A stretch of 57,812 bases of DNA from Bacillus sp. RO1 (GCF_012524115.1 NZ_JAAZWB010000091.1:1-57812); one strand, 5' to 3'. Numbered from the stretch's first letter, positions 1 to 8,981 are shown. Program-made: numbers and translations. The notes: a model not told the origin generated them from the sequence alone.

Positions 1-71
1 CGGAAGTTAAGCTCTTCAGCGCCGATGGTAGTTGGGGGATCTCCCCCTGTGAGAGTAGGACGTTGCCAGGC
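1..71 (+). rRNA. rrf: 5S rRNA, 3' part
   Basis: The first 71 bases match the 3' two thirds of a Bacillus 5S rRNA (GATGGTAGTTGGGGG, then the conserved GAGAGTAGGACGTTGCCAGGC end). The 5' part lies outside the window. It closes an upstream rRNA operon. Confidence 0.95.
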
Positions 72-83
72 AAATTTATAAGA

Positions 84-118
84 AACCAGTGCTTATTAAC
101 TTAGGCGCTGGTTTTTTT
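84..118 (+). terminator. rrn operon terminator
   Basis: AACCAGTGC pairs with GCGCTGGTT (one G-T wobble) around an 11-base loop, followed by seven T. It lies 12 bases after the 5S end, as expected for the rRNA operon terminator. Confidence 0.85.
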
Positions 119-152
119 GTGTTTCATAAGTGTAGGCAGAGGGGGAGTTAAG

Positions 153-251
153 TGAATGAAGACATCTTTGGAGGGGAAAATTTAGTGAGAATGTCTTCAT
201 GGAGGTTTTAAGGACATGTGGAAGGGGAGAATGTCTTCATGGAAGTTTTAA
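153..251. repeat. Direct repeats with an inverted third arm
   Basis: GAGAATGTCTTCATGGAGG at 187-211 recurs at 227-251 with one difference over 25 bases (40-bp spacing). The inverse core ATGAAGACAT lies at 156-165, so it could pair with either ATGTCTTCAT copy (191-200 or 231-240). No coding potential seen. Confidence 0.7.
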
Positions 252-509
252 TTACTGTTATAAAGCCCTTTAAAAAACAGAAATCCCTAACCGAGAAGTC
301 TTGACCCCCGCTATAAAGACCATCTAACGCAGGGTTTTTATTGTAGACATCTTTAATTGTCAATGTGAGCAAAAGAATACCTACCGAACTCTATAATGAA
401 TTCTCAATCAAGTAACACCAATCTTTTTTTATCCAAAGACAAACACAGACTAGTAGGTTTTACATACACTAGATGTAGGAGATTGGTAGGCTGGGATTTT
501 ACTAATGTA
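252..509. other. Gene-free stretch after rrn operon
   Basis: No credible ORF with a ribosome binding site is visible. CGCAGGG followed by five T at about 331-341 could be the distal arm of a weak terminator with the CCCCCGC at about 305-311, but the stem is imperfect. Nothing else stands out. Confidence 0.5.
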
Positions 510-538
510 GTATACAATTGTTTGATTTGGTTAGAATA
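510..538 (+). promoter_or_regulatory. Sigma-F promoter of csfB
   Basis: GTATA (510-514), a 14-base spacer and GGTTAGAATA (529-538) match the B. subtilis sigma-F consensus (GYATA / GGNNANANTR) at every fixed position. Transcription would start near 545, just ahead of the csfB Shine-Dalgarno. This excludes the TTG at 518, which lies upstream of the -10 box. Confidence 0.7.
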
Positions 539-562
539 GTGGATGGAGGTGGAGAAAGAGAC

Positions 563-763
563 ATGAAGTCAGCCATTCATTCATCATTTGGGGAAACGTG
601 TATCGTTTGTGAAGAACAGAAAGAAAAAGGAATTCATTTATACACGTCGTTTATCTGTACGGAATGTGAGGGAACAATGCTTCAGACTGATGTGGAAGAC
701 CCGAAATATAAGTTTTATTTGCAACAGTTGAGGAAAATTACCATCCCTAGAATCTATTCGTAG
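563..763 (+). CDS. csfB: Anti-sigma-G factor Gin (CsfB)
   Basis: A 66-residue protein. Family knowledge: Gin binds and inhibits sigma-G in the early forespore (and in the mother cell), preventing premature late forespore transcription. Two Cys pairs, CIVC and CTEC, separated by about 20 residues form the zinc-binding core shared with B. subtilis CsfB, and the block GIHLYTSFIC is typical. Start chosen at ATG 563 because GGAGGTGGAG lies at 545-554 and the sigma-F -10 box ends at 538; upstream in-frame starts would precede transcription. In B. subtilis xpaC and yaaN lie between this gene and yaaO; here they are absent and a terminator follows. Confidence 0.88.
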   Translation: MKSAIHSSFGETCIVCEEQKEKGIHLYTSFICTECEGTMLQTDVEDPKYKFYLQQLRKITIPRIYS

Positions 764-817
764 TGTCTATTTCCATTCAACAAAGAACTAAAAAACAAAA
801 AAAAGTCTGCTGCTATG

Positions 818-848
818 AAAAGTCCTGTCTAGGGCTTTTATTTTTTTT
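818..848 (+). terminator. Terminator after csfB
   Basis: AAAAGTCCT pairs with AGGGCTTTT around GTCT (one T-G wobble), followed by a run of about nine T. It separates csfB from yaaO. Confidence 0.75.
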
Positions 849-941
849 AGGTTCTCTTGATTGGCAGGTGACTATAAGTCTAAAGTTCTATCCGTTATAA
901 TGGGGGTATATATAGGAAATGAATGATTAGAGGGAGTGCAA

Positions 942-2399
942 ATGTTAGATCAAACTAAAACACCTTTGTTTTCAGGTATAAGAAGCCATTGGGAAGGTTC
1001 ACCATTGTCTGGGCATGTCCCTGGGCATAAGTATGGTGCTGTTTTTCCTAAGGAAGCAAGGGATTATTTTAAAGATATATTGAAGTTGGATACGACGGAG
1101 ATTACCGGAATGGATGACTTGCACAATCCAGAAGGCATAATAGATGAGGCGCAGCGCTTGGCAAGTGACTTGTATAGTTCTGATGAAACACTTTTTCTGG
1201 TGAACGGCTCTACTGTTGGTAACTTGGCAATGATCATAGCGACATGTAAAAGAGGTAGCAAGGTGTTGGTGCAGAGGAATTGTCATAAGTCAGTTCTGAA
1301 TGGATTGGAGCTTGCGGGAGCGGACCCTGTATTTTTACCATGTAAAGTGGATGAGAATTTGGGAGTTGCAGTATCTGTTGACTTAGCTTATCTATACAAG
1401 GCGCTGGAAACGATAGAAGGGATAACCGCTGTTGTATTGACCAATCCGAATTATTATGGGACAGCACTAGATTTGGAGAATATTGTACAAGTTGCACATA
1501 GTTATGACATTCCTGTTTTAGTAGATGAGGCGCATGGGGCTCACTTTATGTTGGGGTCACCTTTTCCAAAGACCGCACTCTTTAGTGGAGCGGATGTAGT
1601 CGTGCAATCTGCACATAAAACCATGCCTGCAATGACAATGGGTTCATGGTTGCATATACAGGGGAGTAGGGTAAAGAAAGAAAGAATCACTCATTACCTT
1701 AAGATGTTACAGTCGAGCAGTCCTTCGTATCCGATAATGGCGTCCTTGGACCTTGCCAGGTATTATCTTGCAAGTTTGTCGCAAAAGCAGAAACAAGCTA
1801 TTGTAGAGGATATTAGAGAGTTCAACGAAGAGCTTAAGAAGGTAAAGGGGGTAGAAGTAGTTACTCCAAGTGACAGTCGTTTACATGTCGATCCTTTAAA
1901 GCTTACATTGCGCTCTACTAAAGGGTTGAGCGGGTTTGAGCTTTCCAGCCTTCTGGAAAAGGAAGGTCTTTTTGTGGAACTGGCAGATCCTAAGAATGTA
2001 TTAATTGTCTTGCCATTAGCGGTGAATGAGGAAAAACATGATATGATAGAGAGAATAGTCAGGGCTGTATCTAATAGAGCAGATCTAGACGTTAACATGA
2101 AAAGGAAGCAGGTTGTCCTTCCTCTATTTCCAGCTGAAATTAGTGCTCTTGCTATTCCTTTTAGCAAACAAGCGGATTATAGAAAGATAAAATGCCCAAT
2201 AGAGGAAGCAATCGGTGAAATCGCTGCCGAAGCAATCGTGCCATATCCTCCTGGAATCCCACTTTTATTTAATGGGGAGAAGATTACAAGCGCTACCGTG
2301 GAATACATAAAGGCTCTTCAACAGATCGGTGCGAGGTTTCAAGCTAGCGAAGCGTTTAAAAGTAATTATATTTATATATATAAGAAGATAAAGGAGTAA
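942..2399 (+). CDS. yaaO: Orn/Lys/Arg decarboxylase family protein YaaO
   Basis: 485 residues; a fold-type I PLP-dependent decarboxylase of the Orn/Lys/Arg group, a paralogue of the arginine decarboxylase SpeA. Visible: NGSTVGN in the cofactor phosphate region, DEAHGAHF, and [13 protein letters not shown], whose Lys226 is the expected Schiff-base lysine. The C-terminal wing ends with [14 protein letters not shown], diagnostic of the family. The substrate (arginine, lysine or ornithine) cannot be told from sequence. ATG 942 is preferred over GTG 936 because AGAGGG at 929-934 is better placed. It is followed after one base by tmk, so the two are probably cotranscribed. Confidence 0.88.
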   Translation: MLDQTKTPLFSGIRSHWEGSPLSGHVPGHKYGAVFPKEARDYFKDILKLDTTEITGMDDLHNPEGIIDEAQRLASDLYSSDETLFLVNGSTVGNLAMIIATCKRGSKVLVQRNCHKSVLNGLELAGADPVFLPCKVDENLGVAVSVDLAYLYKALETIEGITAVVLTNPNYYGTALDLENIVQVAHSYDIPVLVDEAHGAHFMLGSPFPKTALFSGADVVVQSAHKTMPAMTMGSWLHIQGSRVKKERITHYLKMLQSSSPSYPIMASLDLARYYLASLSQKQKQAIVEDIREFNEELKKVKGVEVVTPSDSRLHVDPLKLTLRSTKGLSGFELSSLLEKEGLFVELADPKNVLIVLPLAVNEEKHDMIERIVRAVSNRADLDVNMKRKQVVLPLFPAEISALAIPFSKQADYRKIKCPIEEAIGEIAAEAIVPYPPGIPLLFNGEKITSATVEYIKALQQIGARFQASEAFKSNYIYIYKKIKE

Positions 2400-2400
2400 C

Positions 2401-3045
2401 ATGATTGTGAAGGGATTATTTATTACATTTGAAGGCCCTGAGGGTGCAGGAAAGACGTCTGTCATTCAAAAGTTGGCAGCTGAACTGACGGAACGGGATT
2501 ATCCTATTTTACTAACAAGAGAACCCGGAGGCATTAACATAGCTGAGCAGATTCGAAATGTTATATTAGATTGTGACAACACAGAAATGGATGCAAGGAC
2601 AGAAGCCTTACTTTATGCTGCCGCTCGCCGTCAGCACTTAGTAGAGCGGGTAATACCTGCATTAGAAGAAAATAAGATTGTTTTGTGTGACCGGTTTATC
2701 GATAGTTCTCTTGCCTATCAAGGCTATGCGAGGGGAATTGGTGTAGAAGACGTGCTTAGCATCAATGAGTTTGCAACGGAAAAAATGATGCCGTCCCTCA
2801 CTATCTTTTTCGATATAGAACCAGAAGCAGGGCTTAAGCGTATTGAAGCGAATAATAAACGAGAGATTAATCGTTTAGATCAAGAGAAATTAGACTTCCA
2901 TTATAAGGTGAAAGAAGGATATGACCTTGTAAAAGAGAGGTATGGAGAAAGAATTACGGTAGTGGATGCGTCTATGGACTTTGAATCTGTATGCAACCAA
3001 GTAAGAGAGGTTTTAATCTCCTATATTTCTAAACACGGATTCTAA
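2401..3045 (+). CDS. tmk: Thymidylate kinase
   Basis: Phosphorylates dTMP to dTDP in dTTP synthesis. 214 residues, normal for the family. P-loop GPEGAGKT at residues 12-19, the DR(F/Y) motif in [13 protein letters not shown] near residue 96, and the Gly/Arg-rich start TREPGG are all present. The start is uncertain: ATG 2401 has AAGGAG only four bases upstream, whereas GTG 2407 is ten bases away and gives an N-terminus (MKGLFITF) like B. subtilis Tmk. It is the second gene after yaaO; darA follows after an 81-base gap with its own strong SD. Confidence 0.95.
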   Translation: MIVKGLFITFEGPEGAGKTSVIQKLAAELTERDYPILLTREPGGINIAEQIRNVILDCDNTEMDARTEALLYAAARRQHLVERVIPALEENKIVLCDRFIDSSLAYQGYARGIGVEDVLSINEFATEKMMPSLTIFFDIEPEAGLKRIEANNKREINRLDQEKLDFHYKVKEGYDLVKERYGERITVVDASMDFESVCNQVREVLISYISKHGF

Positions 3046-3126
3046 TTCTTATCATAAAAATAAATTACCAAATACGAAGTAATGAAGTGGAAGATAATTA
3101 ATGGTAAAATAAAGGAGGCGCTTTAA

Positions 3127-3456
<330 letters not shown>

Positions 3457-3460
3457 CGTT

Positions 3461-3485
3461 AAGCGGCTGAAAGGCTGCTTTTTTT
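3461..3485 (+). terminator. Terminator after darA
   Basis: AAGCGGC pairs with GCTGCTT (one G-T wobble) around a six-base loop, then a T run. It may be partially read through into yaaR. Confidence 0.75.
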
Positions 3486-3534
3486 CAGATAAGTTCCATG
3501 AAATTAAGTTATGGGAAAGGGCGGGCATACTGTC

Positions 3535-3975
3535 ATGAAAATATCAACCGACCTTCGAACAAACGTAGATAATGCAAGGATGGATATTAGAAGCGGTTCT
3601 ACTGCCACGACTGCCTTTGGAGAGATCATGCAAAGACACTCCAGTAAACTGCATACCCAACAGTTGCAGTTATTAATGAAGGATATTGAATTGGTAGGCG
3701 ACCGCCTAGGAAATTCTCGCTCTTTCCAAGACTTAGCCAAGTATAAGACACTTGTTAAACGTTTTATGGAAGAGGCGGTTGAGTTTGGAATGGAGCTGAA
3801 CCAGTCCCATCATTGGACAAATGATGGACAATCCAGGCATCTGCAAGTGGTCAAGCAGGTGGACGAAGCACTTCTCGGCCTGACTGAAAAGGTCATGAGC
3901 CAAGAGGAATCAAGAATAAACATATTAAGCAGTATTGGTGAGATCAAGGGCTTGCTCATCAATTTATATATGTAG
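3535..3975 (+). CDS. yaaR: YaaR family protein (DUF327)
   Basis: 146 residues, predicted helical and soluble, of the YaaR/DUF327 family, whose function is not established. Recognised by the N-terminal KISTDLRTN, the central FQDLAKYKTLVKRFMEE and the C-terminal ILSSIGEIKGLLINLYM. The start at ATG 3535 is chosen because AAAGGGCGG at 3515-3523 precedes it, while ATG 3511 has no SD and would add eight non-conserved residues. It lies between darA and holB as in B. subtilis, 18 bases before holB, so it is likely cotranscribed with the replication genes. Confidence 0.88.
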   Translation: MKISTDLRTNVDNARMDIRSGSTATTAFGEIMQRHSSKLHTQQLQLLMKDIELVGDRLGNSRSFQDLAKYKTLVKRFMEEAVEFGMELNQSHHWTNDGQSRHLQVVKQVDEALLGLTEKVMSQEESRINILSSIGEIKGLLINLYM

Positions 3976-3993
3976 GTTAGTGAGTGATAAACA

Positions 3994-4986
3994 GTGATTA
4001 AAAGTTGGTCGGATCTACAAAACCAGCCTACCGTTGCAAGAATCGTCACAAACAGTTTAGAGCGAAATAGAATTGCCCATGCTTATTTGCTAGATGGGAT
4101 GAAGGGCACAGGAAAAAAAGAAGTCAGCTACCTATTCGCGAAAAGTTTGTTGTGTAAAGACCTAAAAGGAGTTAATCCGTGTCAGAGCTGTTCAAATTGT
4201 AAGCGGATAGATTCCAGAAATCATCCGGATGTCCATGTCGTGGAGCCGGACGGTAACTCCATCAAGAAGCAACAAATTCAATTCTTACAAGAAGAGTTTA
4301 CGAAAACGGGCTTGGAATCTAAGAGAAAAATTTATATTATTGAGCATGCAGATAAGATGACGACAAATGCAGCCAATAGTTTATTAAAATTCTTGGAGGA
4401 ACCGAACCAAGAAACGTTTGCCTTTTTATTAACGGAAAATGTCAATCAAATGTTAAATACGATTATTTCAAGATGTCAGCCGCTATCGTTTCGCGCATTA
4501 ACATCAGAAGGCTTGATAGCAAAGCTTACAGCGGAAGGTATTCCACTGCCATTAGCCAAGTCAGCGGCTTCCTTAACGAACAGTTTAGAGGAAGCAGTAG
4601 AATTATGTCGAGATGATTGGTTTGCGCTGGCTAGAAACTTAGTGATAAAATTGTATGAAGCAATATTTAATCGTCCTCAGGCATCTTTGCTATTTATACA
4701 AGAAAAATGGATGCCCCATTTTTCCGATAGAAAGCAGCTGGAGATAGGTTTGGATTTAATGCTATTTATTTATAAAGATATGCTGTATGCTCAGTTATCC
4801 AAAGAGGAGCAGTTGGTGTTTGTCGACGAGAAAGAGTTAATTCAGAAGTTGGCACTCCAGACGACTCAACAGCGAGTGACCGAGCAACTGTCCTATATAT
4901 TACAGAGCAAGTCTCGGTTGGCATCGAATGTGAATCCGCACCTTCTCATGGAACAATTAGCGTTAAACTTGCAGGAGGGATATTAG
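3994..4986 (+). CDS. holB: DNA polymerase III delta-prime subunit
   Basis: Clamp-loader subunit that helps open the beta clamp and load it on primed DNA. 330 residues. AAA+ fold: degenerate Walker A GMKGTGKK (35-42), zinc-binding cysteines C54, C63, C66 and C69, then DADKM-like EHADKMTTNAANSLLKFLEEP and the ISRCQP segment containing the SRC motif. Start GTG 3994 has only a weak SD but aligns with the family N-terminus (SW..L..QP). One base separates its stop from ricT, indicating coupled expression. Confidence 0.95.
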   Translation: MIKSWSDLQNQPTVARIVTNSLERNRIAHAYLLDGMKGTGKKEVSYLFAKSLLCKDLKGVNPCQSCSNCKRIDSRNHPDVHVVEPDGNSIKKQQIQFLQEEFTKTGLESKRKIYIIEHADKMTTNAANSLLKFLEEPNQETFAFLLTENVNQMLNTIISRCQPLSFRALTSEGLIAKLTAEGIPLPLAKSAASLTNSLEEAVELCRDDWFALARNLVIKLYEAIFNRPQASLLFIQEKWMPHFSDRKQLEIGLDLMLFIYKDMLYAQLSKEEQLVFVDEKELIQKLALQTTQQRVTEQLSYILQSKSRLASNVNPHLLMEQLALNLQEGY

Positions 4987-4987
4987 T

Positions 4988-5815
4988 TTGTATGAAGTAG
5001 TGGGAGTTCGTTTTAAAAAAGCAGGGAAAATATACTATTTTGACCCAAATGGGCTTGATATAAAAGACAATGAGTTTGTCATAGTTGAAACGGTAAGAGG
5101 TGTGGAGTTCGGAAAGGCTGTCATCGGTCAAAAGAAAGTCGACGAAAACGATGTCGTTCTGCCATTGAAAAAAGTGCTCCGCATTGCTGACCAAAAAGAC
5201 CGACTTATTGTAGAAGAAAATAAAAAGGCTGCAAACGAAGCGTTTGATGTATGTTTCGGTAAAGTAAATGACCATGGACTGGACATGAAGCTAGTTGATG
5301 TGGAATACACATTTGATCGCAATAAGATCATCTTCTATTTCACTGCCGATGGACGTGTGGATTTTAGGGAACTGGTGAAAGATCTGGCTTCCATTTTCCG
5401 TACCAGAATCGAACTTAGACAAATTGGTGTTCGTGATGAAGCCAAACTTTTGGGTGGTATTGGTCCTTGTGGACGCATGCTTTGCTGTTCCACATTTTTA
5501 GGAGACTTTGAACCGGTATCCATCAAAATGGCGAAGGATCAAAACCTGTCGTTGAATCCTTCCAAGATTTCCGGACTATGTGGTCGTCTAATGTGCTGTT
5601 TGAAATACGAAAATGACGAATACGAATCCGCCAAAGAACAATTACCGGATTTGGATGAAGTAATAAAAACACCAAATGGAGTTGGCCGGGTTGTAGGATT
5701 GAATATACTCGAACGCGTGCTTCAAGTGGAGTTGTCCGGGAAGGACCGAGTGGTCGAATTTTCTCTAGACGAATTACTTCAAGAGGGAGCCGTTTCAACG
5801 CAAGCCACAGATTAA
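4988..5815 (+). CDS. ricT: RicT, subunit of the RicAFT (Y) complex
   Basis: 275 residues, PSP1 C-terminal domain family. Known role: with RicA and RicF it forms an Fe-S-containing complex that steers RNase Y cleavage of mRNAs and promotes sporulation, competence and biofilm formation. Two cysteine clusters are visible, C161/C166/C167 in GPCGRMLCCSTF and C198/C203/C204 in GLCGRLMCCLKY, the proposed cluster ligands. It starts at TTG 4988 with GGAGGGA at 4975-4981; homologues begin at the same MYxVVGVRFKKAGKIYYF. Translationally coupled with holB and followed after 12 bases by yabA. Confidence 0.94.
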   Translation: MYEVVGVRFKKAGKIYYFDPNGLDIKDNEFVIVETVRGVEFGKAVIGQKKVDENDVVLPLKKVLRIADQKDRLIVEENKKAANEAFDVCFGKVNDHGLDMKLVDVEYTFDRNKIIFYFTADGRVDFRELVKDLASIFRTRIELRQIGVRDEAKLLGGIGPCGRMLCCSTFLGDFEPVSIKMAKDQNLSLNPSKISGLCGRLMCCLKYENDEYESAKEQLPDLDEVIKTPNGVGRVVGLNILERVLQVELSGKDRVVEFSLDELLQEGAVSTQATD

Positions 5816-5827
5816 GAGGTGGAAAAC

Positions 5828-6199
5828 TTGGACAAGAAGGAAATTTTTGATTCTGTCAGCAACATGGAAGAACAGATCGGACATTTATATAAACAGCTTG
5901 GAGAATTAAAAGAACACCTTGCCCTGATTATTGAAGAAAACAACAGTGTGCTGGTGGAAAACAGTCACCTCCGCAAACGTCTAGAGCAAATGACGACTGT
6001 GGAGGATGACACTCCTTTACCGGAAAAAAAACGTAAGAAAAAGCAGCAGGACCAGCAAAAACAGACGGATGTAGGGGAAGGTTATGATAATTTGGCCAGG
6101 CTCTATCAGGAAGGGTTTCATATTTGCAACTTGAATTTCGGCAGTCCACGCAAAGAAGGGGATTGTATGTTTTGCTTGTCTTTCCTTAATAAGAAGTAG
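5828..6199 (+). CDS. yabA: Replication initiation control protein YabA
   Basis: 123 residues. YabA binds DnaA and DnaN and restrains over-initiation. An N-terminal leucine-zipper coiled coil (about residues 1-60, forming the tetramer), a Lys/Gln-rich linker, and a C-terminal zinc module with HICN and [11 protein letters not shown] are visible. TTG 5828 is chosen because AGAGGTGG at 5815-5822 is correctly spaced and homologues begin MDKKE; GTG 5819 would lie inside the SD. A terminator follows, so this may end the yaaR-holB-ricT-yabA unit. Confidence 0.93.
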   Translation: MDKKEIFDSVSNMEEQIGHLYKQLGELKEHLALIIEENNSVLVENSHLRKRLEQMTTVEDDTPLPEKKRKKKQQDQQKQTDVGEGYDNLARLYQEGFHICNLNFGSPRKEGDCMFCLSFLNKK

Positions 6200-6201
6200 A
6201 G

Positions 6202-6235
6202 AGTCGCTTCTCCGTAAAGGGGTGGCGGCTTTTTG
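6202..6235 (+). terminator. Terminator after yabA
   Basis: AGTCGC pairs with GCGGCT (one T-G wobble) around a loop of 17 bases, then TTTTT. The stem is short. Confidence 0.6.
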
Positions 6236-6253
6236 TTTATGTTTGTGATATAA

Positions 6254-6380
6254 CTCCTTCCGATTTCCGTTTCAGGTGTTCGCTTTCCGCGGGACGTTGC
6301 TTGAGCCTCCTCACTTCGTTGCGGGGTCTCAACCTACCGTTTCCCCCCGCAGGAGTCTCACACCTTACACTCCAATCTGC
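6254..6380 (-). repeat. GC-rich structured repeat, copy 1
   Basis: A minus-strand copy of the dispersed element described in the findings. Read on the minus strand it contains AGGTGT and ACACCT arms, GACTCCTGCGGG with CCCGCGGAAAGCGAA, and GAGACCCCGC with GAGGAGGCTCAA. The P5 arms are TTGAG/CTCAA. Its termini are diverged (only GATT/AATC remains of the terminal inverted repeat). It fills the yabA-yabB gap. Confidence 0.75.
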
Positions 6381-6491
6381 AGGTAAATAGGTATAATACA
6401 ATACGCTGTACTTTCTTCTACTGCCTCTTATGTTTTTTGTTGGGATTGCGTTATAATAGGGAAAGATTATGGTACGAAAGGGTTTTGGTTG

Positions 6492-7250
6492 ATGAAAGAG
6501 GTAGACCTTATAGGCGATGAGCGTCTGGATTATTTGTTGGCGGAGAATTTGCGGATCATACAGAGTCCATCTGTGTTTTCCTTTTCGTTGGATGCTGTCT
6601 TGTTAGCGCAATTTGTGTATGTTCCGATCCAAAAAGGAAACATAATGGATCTGTGTACAGGAAACGGCATCATCCCGCTATTATTGAGTAAACGGACAAG
6701 AGGCAACATTACAGGAGTAGAAATACAAGAGCGACTTGCCGGTATGGCCGAGCGAAGCTTTTCTTATAATGGGCTGGAGAAGCAGCTAAAAGTCCTTAAC
6801 ATGGATCTTAAAGAGCTTCCGGCAATGTTAGAAAACAAGAAGTTTGATGTGGTAACGTGCAATCCTCCATATTTTCCTTTGACAGAGAATGATGAAAAAA
6901 TAAACAGCAATAAGCATTACGCGATAGCAAGGCATGAAATAGAATGCACGCTTGAGGATGTGGTACGTGTCAGTAGCCAGATTACGAAACAAGGCGGAAA
7001 AGTGGCTTTTGTACATCGTCCAGGTAGACTGCTCGATATCATCTCCTTGATGAGAAAATATTGCATAGAACCAAAGCGCCTTCAATTTGTTCATTCCAAA
7101 CTAGGAAAACCCGCCAATACACTTCTCATAGAAGGCATTAAGGACGGCAAACCAGACTTAAAAATCCTCCCGCCTCTATTAGTGTACGACGAAAACGGCG
7201 AATACACCCCAGAAGTAAGGAAAATGCTTTTCGGAGAAGAACAAGTTTAA
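6492..7250 (+). CDS. yabB: tRNA1(Val) A37 N6-methyltransferase family protein YabB
   Basis: 252 residues; class I SAM-dependent methyltransferase. [17 protein letters not shown] is the SAM-binding motif I and CNPPYFPL the N6-adenine methyltransferase motif IV (NPPY). By similarity it is the TrmN6/YfiC group that methylates A37 of tRNA-Val. AAAGGG at 6477-6482 supports ATG 6492 rather than the overlapping TTG 6489. In B. subtilis the GIY-YIG gene yazA lies between yabB and rsmI; here only 20 bases separate them, so yazA is missing from this place. Confidence 0.9.
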   Translation: MKEVDLIGDERLDYLLAENLRIIQSPSVFSFSLDAVLLAQFVYVPIQKGNIMDLCTGNGIIPLLLSKRTRGNITGVEIQERLAGMAERSFSYNGLEKQLKVLNMDLKELPAMLENKKFDVVTCNPPYFPLTENDEKINSNKHYAIARHEIECTLEDVVRVSSQITKQGGKVAFVHRPGRLLDIISLMRKYCIEPKRLQFVHSKLGKPANTLLIEGIKDGKPDLKILPPLLVYDENGEYTPEVRKMLFGEEQV

Positions 7251-7270
7251 TCATAAAAGAGGGATACATT

Positions 7271-8152
7271 ATGGATTTATGGCAACAGAATAGCTTCAAC
7301 GAATCATACACGCAAGGAAGACTTTATTTAATCCCTACACCCATCGGGAACCTAGAAGACATCACCTATCGTTCCCTAAGGATGCTAAAAGAAGTTGACT
7401 ATATCGCGGCAGAAGATACACGAAACACGAAAAAACTATGTAACTATTTCGAGATCACCACTCCTCTGATCAGTTATCACGAACACAACAAAGAACAAAG
7501 CGGCAGAAAAATAATCGATCTTTTAAAAGATGGCAAGGACATTGGCCTGGTAAGCGATGCCGGCATGCCATCCATCTCAGATCCTGGTTATGAAATAGTG
7601 GTAGAAGCACTCGAAGAAAAGCTGTATGTCGTTCCTCTGCCAGGAGCAAACGCTGCATTAACAGCTTTAATTGCATCTGGATTAGTTTCACAGCCATTTT
7701 ACTTTTATGGCTTCCTTGATCGTCAAAAGAAGGAAAAGAAAAAGGAACTAGAGCGGCTGAAAAAGTTCACAGATACATTTATTCTTTATGAATCGCCACA
7801 TCGTTTGAAGGACACGCTCAGCTTGATGCATGATATTCTTGGTAACCGGTCCATCGTTGTGAGCCGCGAACTTACGAAAAAATTTGAAGAGTTCACAAGA
7901 GGCAGCATCTCCGAGGTATTGGCTCTTTATGAAGAGCAAGGGATCAAAGGTGAGTGTTGCATTATAATAGAAGGAAGTAGTGAAGAAGTCAGCGACAACA
8001 TAGAATTATGGTGGCAAGATCTCTCCATTTTAGAGCATGTCCAACAAGTCATGGAGACAGAAGGCTATTCATCCAAAGAAGCCATCAAACTTGTGTCCAA
8101 AGAACGTAACTTACCAAAAAGAGAAGTATACCAAGCATTTCATGTTGAGTAG
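7271..8152 (+). CDS. rsmI: 16S rRNA C1402 2'-O-methyltransferase RsmI
   Basis: 293 residues, tetrapyrrole-methylase fold. RLYLIPTPIGNLEDIT, AEDTRNTKKL, SYHEHN, VSDAGMPSISDPG and ESPHRL are hallmark motifs. It methylates the ribose of C1402 in the decoding centre. AAAGAGGGA at 7256-7264 precedes ATG 7271. The 20-base gap after yabB indicates cotranscription. The end is followed by structured repeat copy 2 and then by the convergent abrB terminator. Confidence 0.95.
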   Translation: MDLWQQNSFNESYTQGRLYLIPTPIGNLEDITYRSLRMLKEVDYIAAEDTRNTKKLCNYFEITTPLISYHEHNKEQSGRKIIDLLKDGKDIGLVSDAGMPSISDPGYEIVVEALEEKLYVVPLPGANAALTALIASGLVSQPFYFYGFLDRQKKEKKKELERLKKFTDTFILYESPHRLKDTLSLMHDILGNRSIVVSRELTKKFEEFTRGSISEVLALYEEQGIKGECCIIIEGSSEEVSDNIELWWQDLSILEHVQQVMETEGYSSKEAIKLVSKERNLPKREVYQAFHVE

Positions 8153-8163
8153 TAATAAGGCTT

Positions 8164-8298
8164 TCCCTGAAGATTGTAGTGCAAGGTATGAGACTCCAGC
8201 GGGGGAGTAACGGTTGATTGAGACCCCGCAGGCGAAAGCCGAGGAGGCTCAAACACCGTCCCGCGGAAAGCGAATACCTGGAACGGAAATCGGAAGGT
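8164..8298 (+). repeat. GC-rich structured repeat, copy 2
   Basis: Plus-strand copy between rsmI and abrB. Covarying arms: AGGTA/TACCT, ACGGT/ACCGT and TGAG/CTCA, with the conserved GAGACCCCGCAGGC and GCCGAGGAGGCTC between them. Followed by the tail GGTGTTGAAC. Termini are diverged. Confidence 0.8.
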
Positions 8299-8330
8299 GT
8301 TGAACAAAGCATAAAACTTAATTTGCAAAT

Positions 8331-8360
8331 AAAAAAGAGGGTGCCGCAGCACCCTCTTTT
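8331..8360. terminator. Bidirectional terminator, rsmI / abrB
   Basis: AGAGGGTGC pairs perfectly with GCACCCTCT around CGCA. T-runs are present on both strands (AAAAA before, TTTT after), fitting the convergent genes rsmI (+) and abrB (-). Confidence 0.9.
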
Positions 8361-8373
8361 CTGTGTCATATCA

Positions 8374-8655
8374 TTATTTTGCTTGTAAGTTGTTTTGGAT
8401 CTCTTGGATAATTTTTTCTGCACCTTCACGGCTTAAGATGATTTTTCCATCTGCAAGAGTAAGGTTATTGTCAGAAACTTCACCAGTAACTTGGCAAGTC
8501 ATGTTTGGCTTGTATTTTTTCAAAATGATTTTTTCATCATCAACGTAGATTTCTAAAGCGTCTTTTTCTGCAATTCCTAAAGTTCTGCGAAGCTCGATAG
8601 GAATAACCACGCGGCCTAACTCGTCAACTTTACGTACAATACCAGTAGATTTCAT
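8374..8655 (-). CDS. abrB: Transition-state regulator AbrB
   Basis: 93 residues. DNA-binding swapped-hairpin domain at the N-terminus: MKSTGIVRKVDELGRVVIPIELRRTL, followed by the oligomerisation domain. AbrB represses many post-exponential genes, including sporulation and competence genes, until Spo0A shuts it off. The start is set at 8655, preceded by GGAGAGGGG on the minus strand; a longer frame to 8730 would run through the Spo0A boxes and is rejected. The promoter and tandem 0A boxes upstream have the same arrangement as B. subtilis. SpoVT (29393) has the same DNA-binding domain. Confidence 0.96.
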   Translation of the reverse strand: MKSTGIVRKVDELGRVVIPIELRRTLGIAEKDALEIYVDDEKIILKKYKPNMTCQVTGEVSDNNLTLADGKIILSREGAEKIIQEIQNNLQAK

Positions 8656-8712
8656 AAGAAAAATACCCCTCTCCAAAATATAAGTTTTTATGAATAATAT
8701 TAATCTATCATT

Positions 8713-8729
8713 TTCGTCATTATTCGACA
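8713..8729. promoter_or_regulatory. Tandem Spo0A boxes of abrB
   Basis: On the minus strand this reads TTTGTCGAATAATGACGAA: one perfect 0A box (TGTCGAA) and one with a single mismatch (TGACGAA), ten bases apart, i.e. one helical turn. They lie at about +10 to +26 from the predicted start, as in B. subtilis, where Spo0A~P represses abrB. Confidence 0.85.
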
Positions 8730-8745
8730 AATCTAACGTGTTTTC

Positions 8746-8774
8746 ATCATAACAATATTTACAAAATTCGTCAA
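8746..8774 (-). promoter_or_regulatory. Sigma-A promoter of abrB
   Basis: On the minus strand TTGACG (8774-8769), 17 bases, TATGAT (8751-8746). The 0A boxes lie just downstream, allowing repression. Confidence 0.75.
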
Positions 8775-8930
8775 CAATTATGTTTGAAAATATTTGTATT
8801 TCTTTTAAATTATGTATTCCAAAAGCGGGAAAATAGCTTTGTAATAAGGGTTTACTGGAATCTGTCTAAGGTTAACATTTACAATTACTTACTAATTTTC
8901 AATAGAATACTAACTTAATTATAATCATCA

Positions 8931-8981
8931 TTCGACAAATTTCAACTAGTTTTTTCGACAAATTTTTCGACAACTGTCGAA
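8931..8981. promoter_or_regulatory. Cluster of four further Spo0A-box sequences
   Basis: TTCGACA occurs at 8931-8937, 8954-8960 and 8966-8972, and TGTCGAA at 8975-8981. The last two form a palindrome with a two-base spacer. They lie about 275 bases upstream of abrB and 68 bases upstream of the metS -35. Whether Spo0A binds here is inference. Confidence 0.6.

Noticed and set aside
2265-2465. Numerous 60-130 codon ORFs antisense to real genes (e.g. inside yaaO/tmk, mfd, ftsH, dusB, lysS)
   Set aside because: They are shadows in other frames of well-conserved genes, lack SDs and show no recognisable protein features.
8085-8429. Minus-strand ORFs of 70 and 114 codons after rsmI
   Set aside because: They overlap the 3' end of rsmI, repeat copy 2, the bidirectional terminator and abrB; no SD.
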